A stretch of 64,000 nucleotides of DNA from Methanocella conradii HZ254 (GCF_000251105.1 NC_017034.1:62001-126000); one strand, 5' to 3'. Counted from the first letter of the stretch, positions 33,566-42,242 are shown. Made by a program: numbers and translations. Notes: generated by a model not told the origin, from the letters alone.

Positions 33566-34759
33566 TCACTTTTTCTCCTTTCCTGCCCTCAGGAATATGG
33601 GTATTGACGCCATTTGAAGCAACACAGAGAAGGCGACGAGGCATGGTATGGAGACGTCGTATAGCATACCCATGGCGGCGCTGCCGAGGAACCAAAACAC
33701 CCCATATCCAGTGTTAAAGATGCCGTAAGCGGTGCCCCTTTTCTCCACGGGTACCATGTTAGCCACCGCCGCCTTCATGATGGATTCCTGGGCGCCCATG
33801 CCTATGCCCCACAGCGCCATGCCCAGTAGCGCAAAAGCGAAGCCGCCCATAAACACGAAGGGGGCGAAGAAGGCTGAAATCAGGGCAACAATGGCTAGCG
33901 TCTTGATGCCTATCTTATCGAAAAGCCGCCCGAAACCCATGGCGGCCACGGCATCAACGCCCATGGCGAGGGCGTAAAAGACGGGTATCCAGCCAGAGGA
34001 GACGACAGACGCCTTTTCGAAGTGGAAGGCTATCAGCGGGAAATCTGCGTAGGCTGCCGCAACCAGCGCCACGCCCGCGAGGTATACCCAGAACGCGCCC
34101 GTAAAGCCTTTTGTCTCGAGCTTCACCGCAGCCGGCTCGAAATCCGCAGGCCTGGGATATTTTAGCCTGGCCGCTATGAGGACGACGAGGGCCATGACGG
34201 CGGGTATAAGCAGGACGGCAAAGCCAGCCTGGTAATTGCCTTTTAGGTATAAGACTGCGGCCACGACGAGCGGCCCCGTCAGCGCCCCTATCTGGTCAAG
34301 CGCCTCGTAGACGCCAAAACCCCAGCCCCTCCCCATCTGCACGGTTGCGTGCGAGACCATCACGTCCCTCGCCGGGGTCCTGATGGCCTTTCCAAGCCTT
34401 TCCATTATCATTAAAACGGCCGCTATCTCCCAGCGGCCTGCCAGCGCAAGAAGGGGCACCGCGAGGAGGTTCACGGCGTAGCCGATGATGGTGATAGCCC
34501 AGTATTGCCTCGTCTTATCGCTTATATATCCTGTTACCAGCCTGAGGCCGTAGCCTATGAGTTCCCCCAGCCCTGCCACTAGCCCTACGGCGGTCGCGCT
34601 CGCCCCCAGTATGGCCAGGTAGGGGCCGGTGATGCTTCTCGCGCCTTCGTAGGTCATATCCGCGAAAAGGCTCACGGTGCCCAGCATGAGGACGAAAACC
34701 AGGGCTGCGCTTTTCGCGGCCAGCATGCCATTAAACTTCGCGTTTGTCTTCAAGCTCAT
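33566..34759 (-). CDS. major facilitator superfamily transporter
   Basis: 397 residues from ATG 34759 (MSLKTNAKFNGM), placed six bases after AGGTGA; a longer frame reaches 34780. Twelve membrane helices. The loop 2-3 motif is a variant, GLRLVTGYISDKTRQ, and loop 8-9 has GFGRLFDKIG. The helix 4 region (ERLGKAIRTPARDVMVSHA) and the repeated GALTGPLV/GMGAQESI glycine patterns are typical of drug or sugar-like exporters. It follows a two-TM protein gene behind a fluoride riboswitch and could export fluoride or a fluorinated compound; that is inference. Confidence 0.86.
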   Translation of the reverse strand: MSLKTNAKFNGMLAAKSAALVFVLMLGTVSLFADMTYEGARSITGPYLAILGASATAVGLVAGLGELIGYGLRLVTGYISDKTRQYWAITIIGYAVNLLAVPLLALAGRWEIAAVLMIMERLGKAIRTPARDVMVSHATVQMGRGWGFGVYEALDQIGALTGPLVVAAVLYLKGNYQAGFAVLLIPAVMALVVLIAARLKYPRPADFEPAAVKLETKGFTGAFWVYLAGVALVAAAYADFPLIAFHFEKASVVSSGWIPVFYALAMGVDAVAAMGFGRLFDKIGIKTLAIVALISAFFAPFVFMGGFAFALLGMALWGIGMGAQESIMKAAVANMVPVEKRGTAYGIFNTGYGVFWFLGSAAMGMLYDVSIPCLVAFSVLLQMASIPIFLRAGKEKK

Positions 34760-34764
34760 GTCTT

Positions 34765-35058
34765 TCACCTTCCTTGCCAAGTGCTTATACTATATCCCCG
34801 CCGTGGCTCCTCATCAAGGCTTATATAATAATTCCTGCCCGCGTAGAAAAGTATCCCGCCAATTGCCATGAGCAGAGCGAGGGACGATAGCTCGAGCGTT
34901 GTCACATATATGTCTTTGAGGCCGAGCGCCCATATTACGATTACGTCAAACACGCCCAGGTATATTTTTGACATTGGGACCCTTATGACTCTGTAGGAGG
35001 GCGACTTTTTAGATATGCTATCTATATACGATGATACGGCTTGGCGCCCGGCCTTCAT
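34765..35058 (-). CDS. two-TM membrane protein, first gene after riboswitch copy 3
   Basis: 97 residues. A basic N-terminus (1-30) precedes two membrane helices (about 32-50 and 55-75) and a charged C-terminus (SLDEEPRRGYSISTWQGR). It lacks the four-helix layout and the conserved Asn/Phe residues of the Fluc/CrcB fluoride channel, so it is not a CrcB. GAGGT sits about ten bases before the ATG. It is followed by the MFS gene and may form a complex with it. Confidence 0.72.
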   Translation of the reverse strand: MKAGRQAVSSYIDSISKKSPSYRVIRVPMSKIYLGVFDVIVIWALGLKDIYVTTLELSSLALLMAIGGILFYAGRNYYISLDEEPRRGYSISTWQGR

Positions 35059-35083
35059 ACGTGTATGGACCTCTTGTCGGCCT

Positions 35084-35143
35084 AGAAGCCATCAGCCGCA
35101 AGGCGCGGCGGTTTTGCATAAAAGCAGGGTGAGCTTCATCACC
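35084..35143 (-). ncRNA. fluoride riboswitch, copy 3, leader of the two-TM/MFS operon
   Basis: On the minus strand: P1 GGTGATGAAGCTCACC, where the C-to-T change is compensated by G-to-A in the other arm compared with copies 1 and 2. Then an optional TGC/GCA stem, AAACCGCC, P3 GCCGC-GCCTT-GCGGC, and CTGATGGCTTCT. The loop GAAGC pairs with 3' GCTTC. It ends 25 bases before the start codon at 35058. The 3' segment TGATGGC equals that of the Thermotoga aptamer as remembered. Confidence 0.93.
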
Positions 35144-35296
35144 TCCTTATCCATTAAAGCTTGAATTATTTATATGTTTTGTAATCGTCTGGCACGCAAA
35201 AAATATATCAATAACGTTTTAGAATGAGCATCAATTGGCGATGGAGTCCGCCTTTAACCGCTTGTAAAGCTGATGACTCCTTCTATAGGGTAATGC

Positions 35297-35868
35297 ATGC
35301 AAGCGGATATATCTCAAATAATCATTTCGCCTATAAAGCGCTTAATTTTATGGCTCTCGAAAAGAAATATCGCAAAACTGGAGAAGGAGGAGGACGTCGG
35401 GGGCCTCGCTGAAATCTTATGCGGCATGAGCGGTGAACTCAGGCTTGACGCTGCCCTGGCGCTCGGGAGAATCGGGGGCAAAAGCGCCATGGCCATGGAT
35501 AGCCTCATTTATGCATTACGAGATAATGAAAGGGACGCTCGTAGATGTGCCGCCATAGCGCTGGGCGAAGCGGGCTGCTATAAGGCGGTCACACCCCTCA
35601 TCATGCGCCTTAGGACGATGACGATGGAGTCCGCAAAGCCGCCATAGTCTCGCTCGACAAGCTCAGCGACCATGAAGCGGTTGAACGCTTAATCGATTGC
35701 CTAAATGATCCTGACCCATCCATACGCGGGAAAGCGGCATGGGCCCTGGGCAAGATAGGCGACCTTCGGGCCATTGACCCGCTCATCCTCGGCCTTAATG
35801 ATAAGGACCCAAATGTCGCCTACGAGGCAAATAGAGCCTTATATTGCCTCGGCTGGAATCGGCTTTAG
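35297..35868 (+). pseudogene. HEAT-repeat protein gene with a frameshift
   Basis: The first frame (35297-35647) gives HEAT/PBS-lyase-like repeats: DAALALGRIGGKSAMAMDSLIYALRD, then a similar unit, and ends MRLRTMTMESAKPP-stop. The next frame continues without a break in sense: DDDDGVRKAAIVSLDKL, then PSIRGKAAWALGKIGDLRAIDPL, to a TAG at 35866-35868. Restoring one G near 35612-35616 gives one protein of about 190 residues. This is a recent inactivation, a programmed shift, or a sequencing error. The end overlaps convergent cofE by three or four bases. Confidence 0.8.
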
Positions 35869-36686
35869 GGCCTCGCTACGCCAGAAGGCCTTTCCCCGTG
35901 CGCTATAGCCTTCTGAGCCCGCTCCTCCCTCTCTACCATTTCCAGCAAGGCCTTCTTTACGATGTCCTCCTCGTCAGTCCTGAAAGAAGGCTTTATGCCC
36001 CTATCGTCCTTCAAATATTGATAGCCCCTGATGATCGCTATGGGCGTCCCCTCGTCGGCCTCGCCCATGAGCATGTTCGCACAGGCGGCGGCCTCGTCCG
36101 CGATGGCCTGGATGGTGATTTTAAGCTCGTGGCCAAACAGGTCTTTGTCACCCCGCCTGTCGCGCAGCGCCGCGATGCCGGCACAGCCCACGGCGACGCC
36201 TATCTGTCCCACCCGGAAGGAGCGGCCGTTAGTGTCGGTTATAATGACGGCGACGCGCTTGCCGGTCAGCTCGAAGAGCCTGTCCCTCAGCCTCCTGGCC
36301 GACCTGTCCGGGTCCTCCGGAAGCGATAGTATGTACCCTGATTCCGTGTTCGAGCGGTCAGTCCCGGCATTTATGCACACGTTGCCCCACACTGTCTCGA
36401 CCAGGAGGGGGTGCCTCATGAGTATCTTCGTGCTATTATTGAGCACGTGCTGGATGAACCTCGGGTCTTCGTTGTTCAGCCTGGCCAGCTCCTCGGCCCG
36501 CGGCGTGGGCACGATGTCCCCTAAAAAGTATCTGCGCCCCTCCGCCTTTGACACTATGGTGTGCGCAAAAACCACTATGTCGTCGTCCTCTAGCTTCACG
36601 AGGCCCGCCAGGATTTCTGCGAGGTCGTCGCCCTCCTTTATCATTGGAACGCCATCCACTGTGAATGCGGTTATCTTCAAAGACAT
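35865..36686 (-). CDS. cofE: coenzyme F420:L-glutamate ligase (F420-0:gamma-glutamyl ligase)
   Basis: 273 residues. GTP-dependent addition of one or more glutamates to F420-0, producing the hydride carrier of methanogenesis. Characteristic segments are VFAHTIVSKAEGR, RHPLLVETVWGNVCINAGTDRSN, ITDTNGRSFRVGQIGVAVGCAGI and RRGDKDLFGHEL. These include the acidic Mn/Mg ligands (D, N, D) and the GxDxS-like loop. Length is slightly above the usual 250, with a charged C-terminal tail. Single gene between convergent and divergent neighbours. Confidence 0.94.
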   Translation of the reverse strand: MSLKITAFTVDGVPMIKEGDDLAEILAGLVKLEDDDIVVFAHTIVSKAEGRRYFLGDIVPTPRAEELARLNNEDPRFIQHVLNNSTKILMRHPLLVETVWGNVCINAGTDRSNTESGYILSLPEDPDRSARRLRDRLFELTGKRVAVIITDTNGRSFRVGQIGVAVGCAGIAALRDRRGDKDLFGHELKITIQAIADEAAACANMLMGEADEGTPIAIIRGYQYLKDDRGIKPSFRTDEEDIVKKALLEMVEREERAQKAIAHGERPSGVARP

Positions 36687-36798
36687 GCCTCCGGCTTAAT
36701 ATTACGAGGTCGCTCAAGGGCATAAACGTTGTGAGACATACTTTGAAGTAGGCAGAAGGCTGGCGATATAAAAAAAGATGATGGAGGAGCAGCCCGTT

Positions 36799-37002
36799 TC
36801 AAAACTTAAGCTTCTTAAACTCCTCGATATCGTACGCCAGCCGGCCCAGCTCCTCGTCAGTGATCTCCACGCGATTCTTCAAAACCCTCAACTCCGCCGT
36901 GAGCTGCTTAATCCTTGTGTACATGATGTACATTATGATGAAGCAGAGCACGATGCCCAGCGACAATACCCCTATGACTACTTCGAGCAACATCTCCTGC
37001 AT
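36799..37002 (-). CDS. small membrane protein with coiled-coil tail
   Basis: 67 residues from ATG 37002 (MQEMLLEVVIGVLS), just after GGAGGAGTG; a frame to 37017 would overlap minD. One membrane helix (about 5-28) is followed by a coiled coil (TRIKQLTAELRVLKNRVEITDEELGRLAYDIEEF). It is directly downstream of minD, so it may be a membrane partner of that ATPase. No family is recognised. Confidence 0.7.
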   Translation of the reverse strand: MQEMLLEVVIGVLSLGIVLCFIIMYIMYTRIKQLTAELRVLKNRVEITDEELGRLAYDIEEFKKLKF

Positions 37003-37003
37003 T

Positions 37004-37786
37004 TTACACTCCTCCAAATATCGACCGAGCCAGGCGGTCGATGAACGTCTCCTTCTTGCTATCTGTCGTCTCCGAAACCTTGGCGCCTGCTATCCTCGCG
37101 GCCAGCCTCTTAAAGGCCTTCGAAGCCGGGCTGTCCGGATACATGACCACTACCGGCGTCTTAAAGGCGGCGGCCCTGCGCACGCTGGCATCCTCGGGGA
37201 TCACCTCGATCACCTCGACGCCCATGATCTGGCCGATCTTCTGGCTTGTAAGCATCGTCTTCTCTGCGGATGCCCGGTTCAAGATGATGCCACCCACGGC
37301 GCCCCCGACCATCTCAGTGAGGACCTTTATCTTCACGGCGTCCGCAAGCGACGATAGTTCCGGGTTCACGACGAGCAGCACCTCGTCGGCAATGGCAAGG
37401 GGGATGACGCCATCCTTGCTGATGCCCGCGGGGGCGTCGATCAGGATATACTCGGCCCCGGTCACGAGCTTGCTCATGACGAACTGCAGCCTGTCCGGGT
37501 CGGCGTTCTGGAAGCCCTGGAGCGATATGCCGCTCGGCACAACCTTGAGACCCGTCGGCAGCTCATATATGGCCTGTGATATATCCGCCTTGCCCGCGAG
37601 CACTTCGTGTAGCGTGATCTTGCTCTTTTCAAGGCCCAGCACCAATCCTAGATTGGCCATCCCTATGTCCGCGTCCAGTATTATCGTGCGCTTGCCTAAC
37701 AGCGCGAGGGCGGTACCAAGGTTAGCGGTCGTCATGGTCTTGCCGGTACCGCCCTTTCCCGAGGCTATCGTAAATACTTTGGTCAT
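37004..37786 (-). CDS. minD: MinD-like P-loop ATPase
   Basis: 260 residues. Deviant Walker A GKGGTGKTMTT (residues 10-20), switch I DADIGMANLG, switch II DAPAGISKDG and the adenine-side VNPELSSLADAVK are all present. The C-terminus (FIDRLARSIFGGV) can form an amphipathic membrane-targeting helix as in bacterial MinD. It probably positions proteins at the membrane. Context is unusual: a long leftward cluster with roadblock and DUF2226-like proteins and a hydrogenase. The symbol names the family, not a proven division role. Confidence 0.88.
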   Translation of the reverse strand: MTKVFTIASGKGGTGKTMTTANLGTALALLGKRTIILDADIGMANLGLVLGLEKSKITLHEVLAGKADISQAIYELPTGLKVVPSGISLQGFQNADPDRLQFVMSKLVTGAEYILIDAPAGISKDGVIPLAIADEVLLVVNPELSSLADAVKIKVLTEMVGGAVGGIILNRASAEKTMLTSQKIGQIMGVEVIEVIPEDASVRRAAAFKTPVVVMYPDSPASKAFKRLAARIAGAKVSETTDSKKETFIDRLARSIFGGV

Positions 37787-37833
37787 TCACACACCCGTCA
37801 TGGTTTTACCTTTGCCCCACGATGACATCAACA

Positions 37834-38655
37834 TCAATACTTCTGGATCATTTCCACCAGGATCATGCGCTTGATCTCTGCGCTTTCGCATAGGACGCCC
37901 TCGCTCTTTTTCCGCTCGATATAGGCCGACACTTCCCCCTCGCTAGGCCAGGGAACGCCTTTGAGGAACGCCTGTATGTCAGCCCTGAGCTCCGCCCGCT
38001 CACGGCTTTTAAGCTCCTCGATCCCCGCATATACTTTCTCTAATACTACATTCTCTTGAAAAGAATATCCCTTATCCTTTAAATATCTGATGAAATCCAT
38101 GATGTCGACGCTTGTAGGCGCCCTCCTCGCGTCGACGAACCTTTTTACTTCGTCATCAAGCGTCATCTCGTTTAGACCTTCTACGCGTGGCTCGGTGGTT
38201 GAAGGCACACGCGTGACGTGCACTATGGGCTCGGGTGTGGCCGCCTGTAGTGTTGCCTGGGGTGCCTTGCCCATCGCAATCCTGATCCTTCGTGCCTCGT
38301 TAATGAGGCCCCGCACGTCGCTCGCCTCGGCTTCCAGGTACTTCGCCAGGCTATCAGCATACGAGACGTCTCCTGAATCTTCCTGCGCCCCGCCATTTTC
38401 TATATACTCTCTCCTGGAGCCTTCAGGCGGCATCCCCACGTATCTGGCCAGGACGTCGTCGGCTATCGTCGAAGCCTGCTCCTCCGGGAACACGTCGAGC
38501 AGCGCGCTCATGAGCATCTGCAGGTCGAGCGAGCCGTCAGAGCTCGCCATCCTTCTGGCCTCCTCCTCGTGCCCTGCCTTCCGAAATTTCTCCAGCCCTT
38601 CGCTACCCGCTGCGTGTAAAATCGCGTTTTGGAGTATAGTCAAAAAACCGTCCAT
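37834..38655 (-). CDS. hypothetical protein between minD and the DUF2226-like gene
   Basis: 273 residues, soluble and mostly helical. The first 70 residues form an acidic helical domain. A linker of about 130-160 contains a Pro/Thr/Ala stretch. The C-terminal 110 residues (TLDDEVKRFVDARRAPTSVD onward) repeat a short pattern twice: a helix with IxxFLKG or YIERKKSEGV, perhaps three-helix modules. A GAGGAG site precedes the ATG. No known family. The conserved neighbourhood with the next gene suggests a shared complex. Confidence 0.7.
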   Translation of the reverse strand: MDGFLTILQNAILHAAGSEGLEKFRKAGHEEEARRMASSDGSLDLQMLMSALLDVFPEEQASTIADDVLARYVGMPPEGSRREYIENGGAQEDSGDVSYADSLAKYLEAEASDVRGLINEARRIRIAMGKAPQATLQAATPEPIVHVTRVPSTTEPRVEGLNEMTLDDEVKRFVDARRAPTSVDIMDFIRYLKDKGYSFQENVVLEKVYAGIEELKSRERAELRADIQAFLKGVPWPSEGEVSAYIERKKSEGVLCESAEIKRMILVEMIQKY

Positions 38656-38670
38656 TAGCGCTCCTCTTTT

Positions 38671-39780
38671 TTATATGCGTTTTTTCTTATCCGGCACCAC
38701 CTTCAGGTGGGACAGGTCGAGTCGATTGAGAAGGTCGTCAACGTTGCCCATGAACTCCTTTTCCACCTTTTTCACAAAGTCCGCGTCGTCGTCCATGTCT
38801 CCTTTTAGCGTGCCGGTAGACCTGGGCGCAGGCGCTGGAGTGCCCATCCCCCCCTCGACGCTATACACGTGGCGGTCAGCCTTTTCGGATAGGGCGTTTG
38901 CGGCCTTAGGAGCGGCGGGCTCTAGCTTCCCAGGTGGCTTGATCGTCGGGCCGTACATGGCGGGATCGGGCCTGGCTATTTGCTCCGGCCTCAAGACCTG
39001 CATGGGCCTCGGCTCCGCCTTTGGGGTAGCGTCGCTTGCCTGCGCCTTCTCAGACGTTATAGCCACGTTGGGATACATCCTTAATATGGAGTTAATGATC
39101 GCATCCTCGACGCGATAGAACTCGGCCACGCCGCCACTGTAAATGATGTTGTTCAGGAGCGCGGTGCCGGCTTTTTCTTTTGGCGATGAGGAGTATGCTG
39201 CGACCAGCTTACCATGCAGGAAGAGCAGGTGGTATTCGGCCCATACCGCGCCATCCTGCATGGCGATTGTGGCGTGGCCAGTCTCGTCTTTCCTCGAATC
39301 TATGTACGACCTCAGGCTCGTAAAGCTCTCCGACCTCACGAACGTGCCCCTCACCTGGGGCAGGTCCACGGGTTTTTCCTGTGGCTTCGGCTTTTGTACG
39401 GGCATCGGCCTTGGCGTCTCAACCGGAGGCTTTGGAGGAGGCGCTGGCTGTCGCCTTATCATTAAGTCCTTGCTGAAGTCCAGGATGAGCCTTACCTGCG
39501 TTTCGGTGAGAGAAAATAGCTCGATCACGCTATCCTCGTTCTCGGTGAGCTGCGAGATGCCCTTTTGCTCTTCGTCGGGGCGGTCATTCTTTCCGTCTGA
39601 CGTGTACGCTATGACCGGCTTCCCGCCCTCGTAGACTATCACGCCCTCTGCGAAAGAGCCTTTAACGATGGAGACGCGCATGAAGCCCGTGAACGCCTCC
39701 TTCATAAAGCTGGAGTTCATGCCGGCAAGCTGTGTCGGCCCCTTGAAGCTTTTTACCAGCACGCCATGCGGTAGCTCCAT
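38671..39780 (-). CDS. DUF2226-like protein
   Basis: 369 residues. The N-terminal domain begins MELPHGVLVKSFKGPTQLAG and continues with FTGFMRVSIVKGSFAEGVIVYEGGKPVIAYTSDG, a pattern of archaeal DUF2226 proteins that resembles one half of the next protein. A Pro-rich linker (about 110-145) leads to a second copy-like domain (about 150-240) with FVRSESFTSLRSYIDSRKDETGHATIAMQDG. A disordered tail and a short conserved C-terminal helix (ADFVKKVEKEFMGNVDDLLNRLDLSHL) follow. Function unknown; proposed signalling scaffold. Starts at a TAATG overlap. Confidence 0.72.
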   Translation of the reverse strand: MELPHGVLVKSFKGPTQLAGMNSSFMKEAFTGFMRVSIVKGSFAEGVIVYEGGKPVIAYTSDGKNDRPDEEQKGISQLTENEDSVIELFSLTETQVRLILDFSKDLMIRRQPAPPPKPPVETPRPMPVQKPKPQEKPVDLPQVRGTFVRSESFTSLRSYIDSRKDETGHATIAMQDGAVWAEYHLLFLHGKLVAAYSSSPKEKAGTALLNNIIYSGGVAEFYRVEDAIINSILRMYPNVAITSEKAQASDATPKAEPRPMQVLRPEQIARPDPAMYGPTIKPPGKLEPAAPKAANALSEKADRHVYSVEGGMGTPAPAPRSTGTLKGDMDDDADFVKKVEKEFMGNVDDLLNRLDLSHLKVVPDKKKRI

Positions 39781-40478
39781 TATCGGTCCCTCACGTTAGT
39801 CTGCGCGTTCTTGATGCTCAGCCTTACCAGGCCCAGGTTAGCGTCGGCCGCGGTCAGCACGCACAGGAACATGTCGCTGATCGGCGCTATGACGGCCTTA
39901 TGGCTGGGGGTCTCCAGGATGATCTGCTCGGCGCTGCCAAGCTGTAGCTCGGTGGCTATCTTGGTGCCGCTCCTGACCATGTCCTCCGTGGCCACCGCGA
40001 TGTGCTCGAAATCGACCTGCTGTCCCTGCTGGTAGATGGGGAGGCCGTCAATGACCAGGGCGGCAGCGATCACTCCAGGGAGCCGTGTCACCGTGGCCAG
40101 CAGCGCGTCATACGATATCCGTTCAGGCTCGGCGGGATGCTCATCGGCCTCGCCCGGGGATGAATCTTCGATGACTGAGTCGGGATATGAGGCGAATGCC
40201 CGCAGCTTTTCATCCTCGCTATAAGAGTACACCTTGAGCCTGGCGCCCTTAAGGGCCGTCATCCGCTCCAGCGCGCTCGTCTGGTACAGGGTAATGCCCA
40301 TAGTCGTGAAGGCGGAGGCGAGCACCTTGCCGCCCTCTACGATGACGAAGCCCTCGCTCTGCCTGCCATCGTCGCAAATTACTCGGATGCATCCACGGAA
40401 ATCGTGCCCGTAGTCCACCAGGGCCTCGGATAATGGCCGTTCCGTCTCGGCCACAAAGCTGCCGTCAGGTATTTTCAC
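39780..40478 (-). CDS. DUF2226-like plus roadblock/LC7 domain protein
   Basis: 232 residues beginning with GTG 40478 (MKIPDGSFVAETERPLSEAL). The N-terminal half (1-110) shares the fold pattern of the next gene: DFRGCIRVICDDGRQSEGFVIVEGGKVLASAFT. The C-terminal half (about 120-225) is a roadblock/LC7 domain: YDALLATVTRLPGVIAAALVIDGLPIYQQG, ELQLGSAEQIILETPSHKAVIAPI. Roadblock proteins dimerise and regulate small GTPases, as MglB does. No Ras-like GTPase is nearby; MinD may be the partner NTPase. Overlap with the next gene implies coupling. Confidence 0.78.
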   Translation of the reverse strand: MKIPDGSFVAETERPLSEALVDYGHDFRGCIRVICDDGRQSEGFVIVEGGKVLASAFTTMGITLYQTSALERMTALKGARLKVYSYSEDEKLRAFASYPDSVIEDSSPGEADEHPAEPERISYDALLATVTRLPGVIAAALVIDGLPIYQQGQQVDFEHIAVATEDMVRSGTKIATELQLGSAEQIILETPSHKAVIAPISDMFLCVLTAADANLGLVRLSIKNAQTNVRDR

Positions 40479-40491
40479 TGAAGACGCCCTT

Positions 40492-40839
40492 CTATAGTGC
40501 CGCAGCCAGCCTATCCTTGTTCTTCTTCACCTCATACCTGATCCTGCCGATGTTGGCGCCATGCTCAGCGACGATCGCCAAAATCTCGTTCTGGCTTATC
40601 AGCGAGAGCATGATGGGGCCCTTCTCGAGCTCTACCAGCACCTGCTCGAAGTTCCCTTTGCCCAGCTCGATGCCCATTGCCTCGGACGTGCCCACGCTCG
40701 TGGAAGCCATCGCCCCCAGCGCGTCCATGTCCACCTGGATGTTCGCCACGTGCTCGATGATGAAGCCGTCACGGCCCACGATTGCAGCGGCGTTGACGCC
40801 CTCGACCTTTGCCAGGTCGCCCAAAATTCTCTTTAACAT
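40492..40839 (-). CDS. roadblock/LC7 (MglB-like) protein
   Basis: 115 residues, a single roadblock domain: MLKRILGDLAKVEGVNAAAIVGRDGFIIEH, then SEAMGIELGKGNFEQVLVELEKGPIMLSLI and ILAIVAEHGANIGRIRYEVKKN. Full length for an MglB-type regulator. It overlaps the end of the hydrogenase large-subunit gene by seven bases, so the signalling genes are translationally linked to the hydrogenase. Confidence 0.88.
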   Translation of the reverse strand: MLKRILGDLAKVEGVNAAAIVGRDGFIIEHVANIQVDMDALGAMASTSVGTSEAMGIELGKGNFEQVLVELEKGPIMLSLISQNEILAIVAEHGANIGRIRYEVKKNKDRLAAAL

Positions 40840-42242
40840 CTTCTGACCTCGCGAACGATTCTACCCTCTGAATCCATGACCGTAAGTATCATGGGCATCC
40901 GGCCGATCGCGTGGGTGGCGCAAGACACGCACGGATCGTACGCCCGCACTACCATCTCGATGCGGTTAAGGGTGCCTTCGCTTACGTTATCACCATGTAT
41001 TAGCTTCTGTGAGGCCTGTAATACTCCCCTGTCAATGGCCCTATTGTTATGGCCGGTCGCCACTATCAGGTTCGCCTTCGTGATGAAGCCCTTTTCGTCC
41101 ACCGTGTAATCGTGTATCAGCGTGCCTCTCGTGGCCTCGACCACGCCTACTCCCCTGGTGTTTTTAACGCCCGTAACCGGTGTCCTGACATTTTTATCCG
41201 TGATGGAGGGGTCCTGTAAAAGCGCCAGCGCGGCCTCGCTCGCGGCCATATACTCTATAGCCCTGGCGGCATGGTAGAGCAGCGACTGCTGGGGCACCCG
41301 CCCATACTTCTGGCGGAACTCGGCGAGCATCTTATCGGCCTCGGGCGTCCCGATGGAGTCGACCACGTTAACCCTGGCCAGCGGGCCAACTCTGTAAAAG
41401 CCATTACCCTTCTTAAGCTTCGTGAACTTCATATATGAGTATGCCTCGGCGGTCTCCTCGATATATCCAAGGTAATCCCTGCCGGGGAAATCGGCAAGCT
41501 GGGCCGCATTGGCATCCACAGCCCTGACGTTGCCGTCGTAGAACTCCATCTTTCCATTCCTGGTCAGCCCGACGAAGTCAGACTGCATGGTCCCTATCCC
41601 GTTCACCAGGTCTGCGTACTTATCCATCTGCTGCATGACCAGGGGCCACGCCAGCCTAGCTATCTCAACCGAGCGCTTTGCCATGGCCTCTAGCTCTGCC
41701 CGCTTCTCGCCTGTAAGCGAGAACGCCATGCCGCCAGGCACCGCCGATACGGCATGTATCGGCTTGCCCCCGACCCCCTCGGTGATGCGCTGGCCGATCT
41801 TCCTGCCCTCGATGGCCATCCTGGCCAGCTCCGGGTTGGCCTGCACAAGCCCGACCACGTTCCGCAAGGCGGGGTTATAGTCCGGTCCCAGAATGTAGTC
41901 GGGCAGGGACAGCATGAATAGGTGCAGGGCGTGCGAGTGTATAAGCTGGCCCATGGCGAGCAGCCTTCTCAGCTTCACCGCCGTCTCAGGTATCTGCGCC
42001 CCGAATATCTCGTCAACCGCCTTCGCCGAGGCCAGGTGGTGCGCCGTAGGGCAGATGCCGCATATCCTCGGAGTTATCCTCGGGGCCTCCTCCACTGCGG
42101 CCCCCTCCAGGAACTTCTCGAATCCTCTCAGCTCAGTAGCGTGGAAGTGGGCGTCGGCCACCTCGCCCTTATCATTTAAATTTATTGTCACGCTGGCGTG
42201 GCCTTCTATCCTGGTTAAAGGCGAAATCGTGAGCTTCTTCAT
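40833..42242 (-). CDS. NiFe hydrogenase large subunit (group 3, MvhA-like)
   Basis: 469 residues. The four Ni-binding cysteines are in RICGICPTAHH (near residue 60) and DPCVSCATH (near 440). It begins LTISPLTRIEGHASVTINL, and contains HALHLFMLSLPDYILGPDYN. It lacks the long C-terminal peptide of classical group 1 enzymes; about 28 residues follow DPCVSCATH, ending EVRRC, so a protease may still process it. It oxidises or makes H2. Group 3c non-F420-reducing type is most likely, but no MvhD or HdrA is beside it. ATGA overlap with the small-subunit gene. Confidence 0.9.
   Translation of the reverse strand: MKKLTISPLTRIEGHASVTINLNDKGEVADAHFHATELRGFEKFLEGAAVEEAPRITPRICGICPTAHHLASAKAVDEIFGAQIPETAVKLRRLLAMGQLIHSHALHLFMLSLPDYILGPDYNPALRNVVGLVQANPELARMAIEGRKIGQRITEGVGGKPIHAVSAVPGGMAFSLTGEKRAELEAMAKRSVEIARLAWPLVMQQMDKYADLVNGIGTMQSDFVGLTRNGKMEFYDGNVRAVDANAAQLADFPGRDYLGYIEETAEAYSYMKFTKLKKGNGFYRVGPLARVNVVDSIGTPEADKMLAEFRQKYGRVPQQSLLYHAARAIEYMAASEAALALLQDPSITDKNVRTPVTGVKNTRGVGVVEATRGTLIHDYTVDEKGFITKANLIVATGHNNRAIDRGVLQASQKLIHGDNVSEGTLNRIEMVVRAYDPCVSCATHAIGRMPMILTVMDSEGRIVREVRRC

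Noticed and set aside
34765..35058. CrcB/Fluc fluoride channel
   Set aside because: Only two membrane helices and none of the conserved Fluc residues; kept as unknown membrane protein.
33038..35143. MITE or REP-like mobile repeat explanation for the same elements
   Set aside because: All copies are oriented with the downstream gene at a fixed distance, which is not expected for a mobile repeat.
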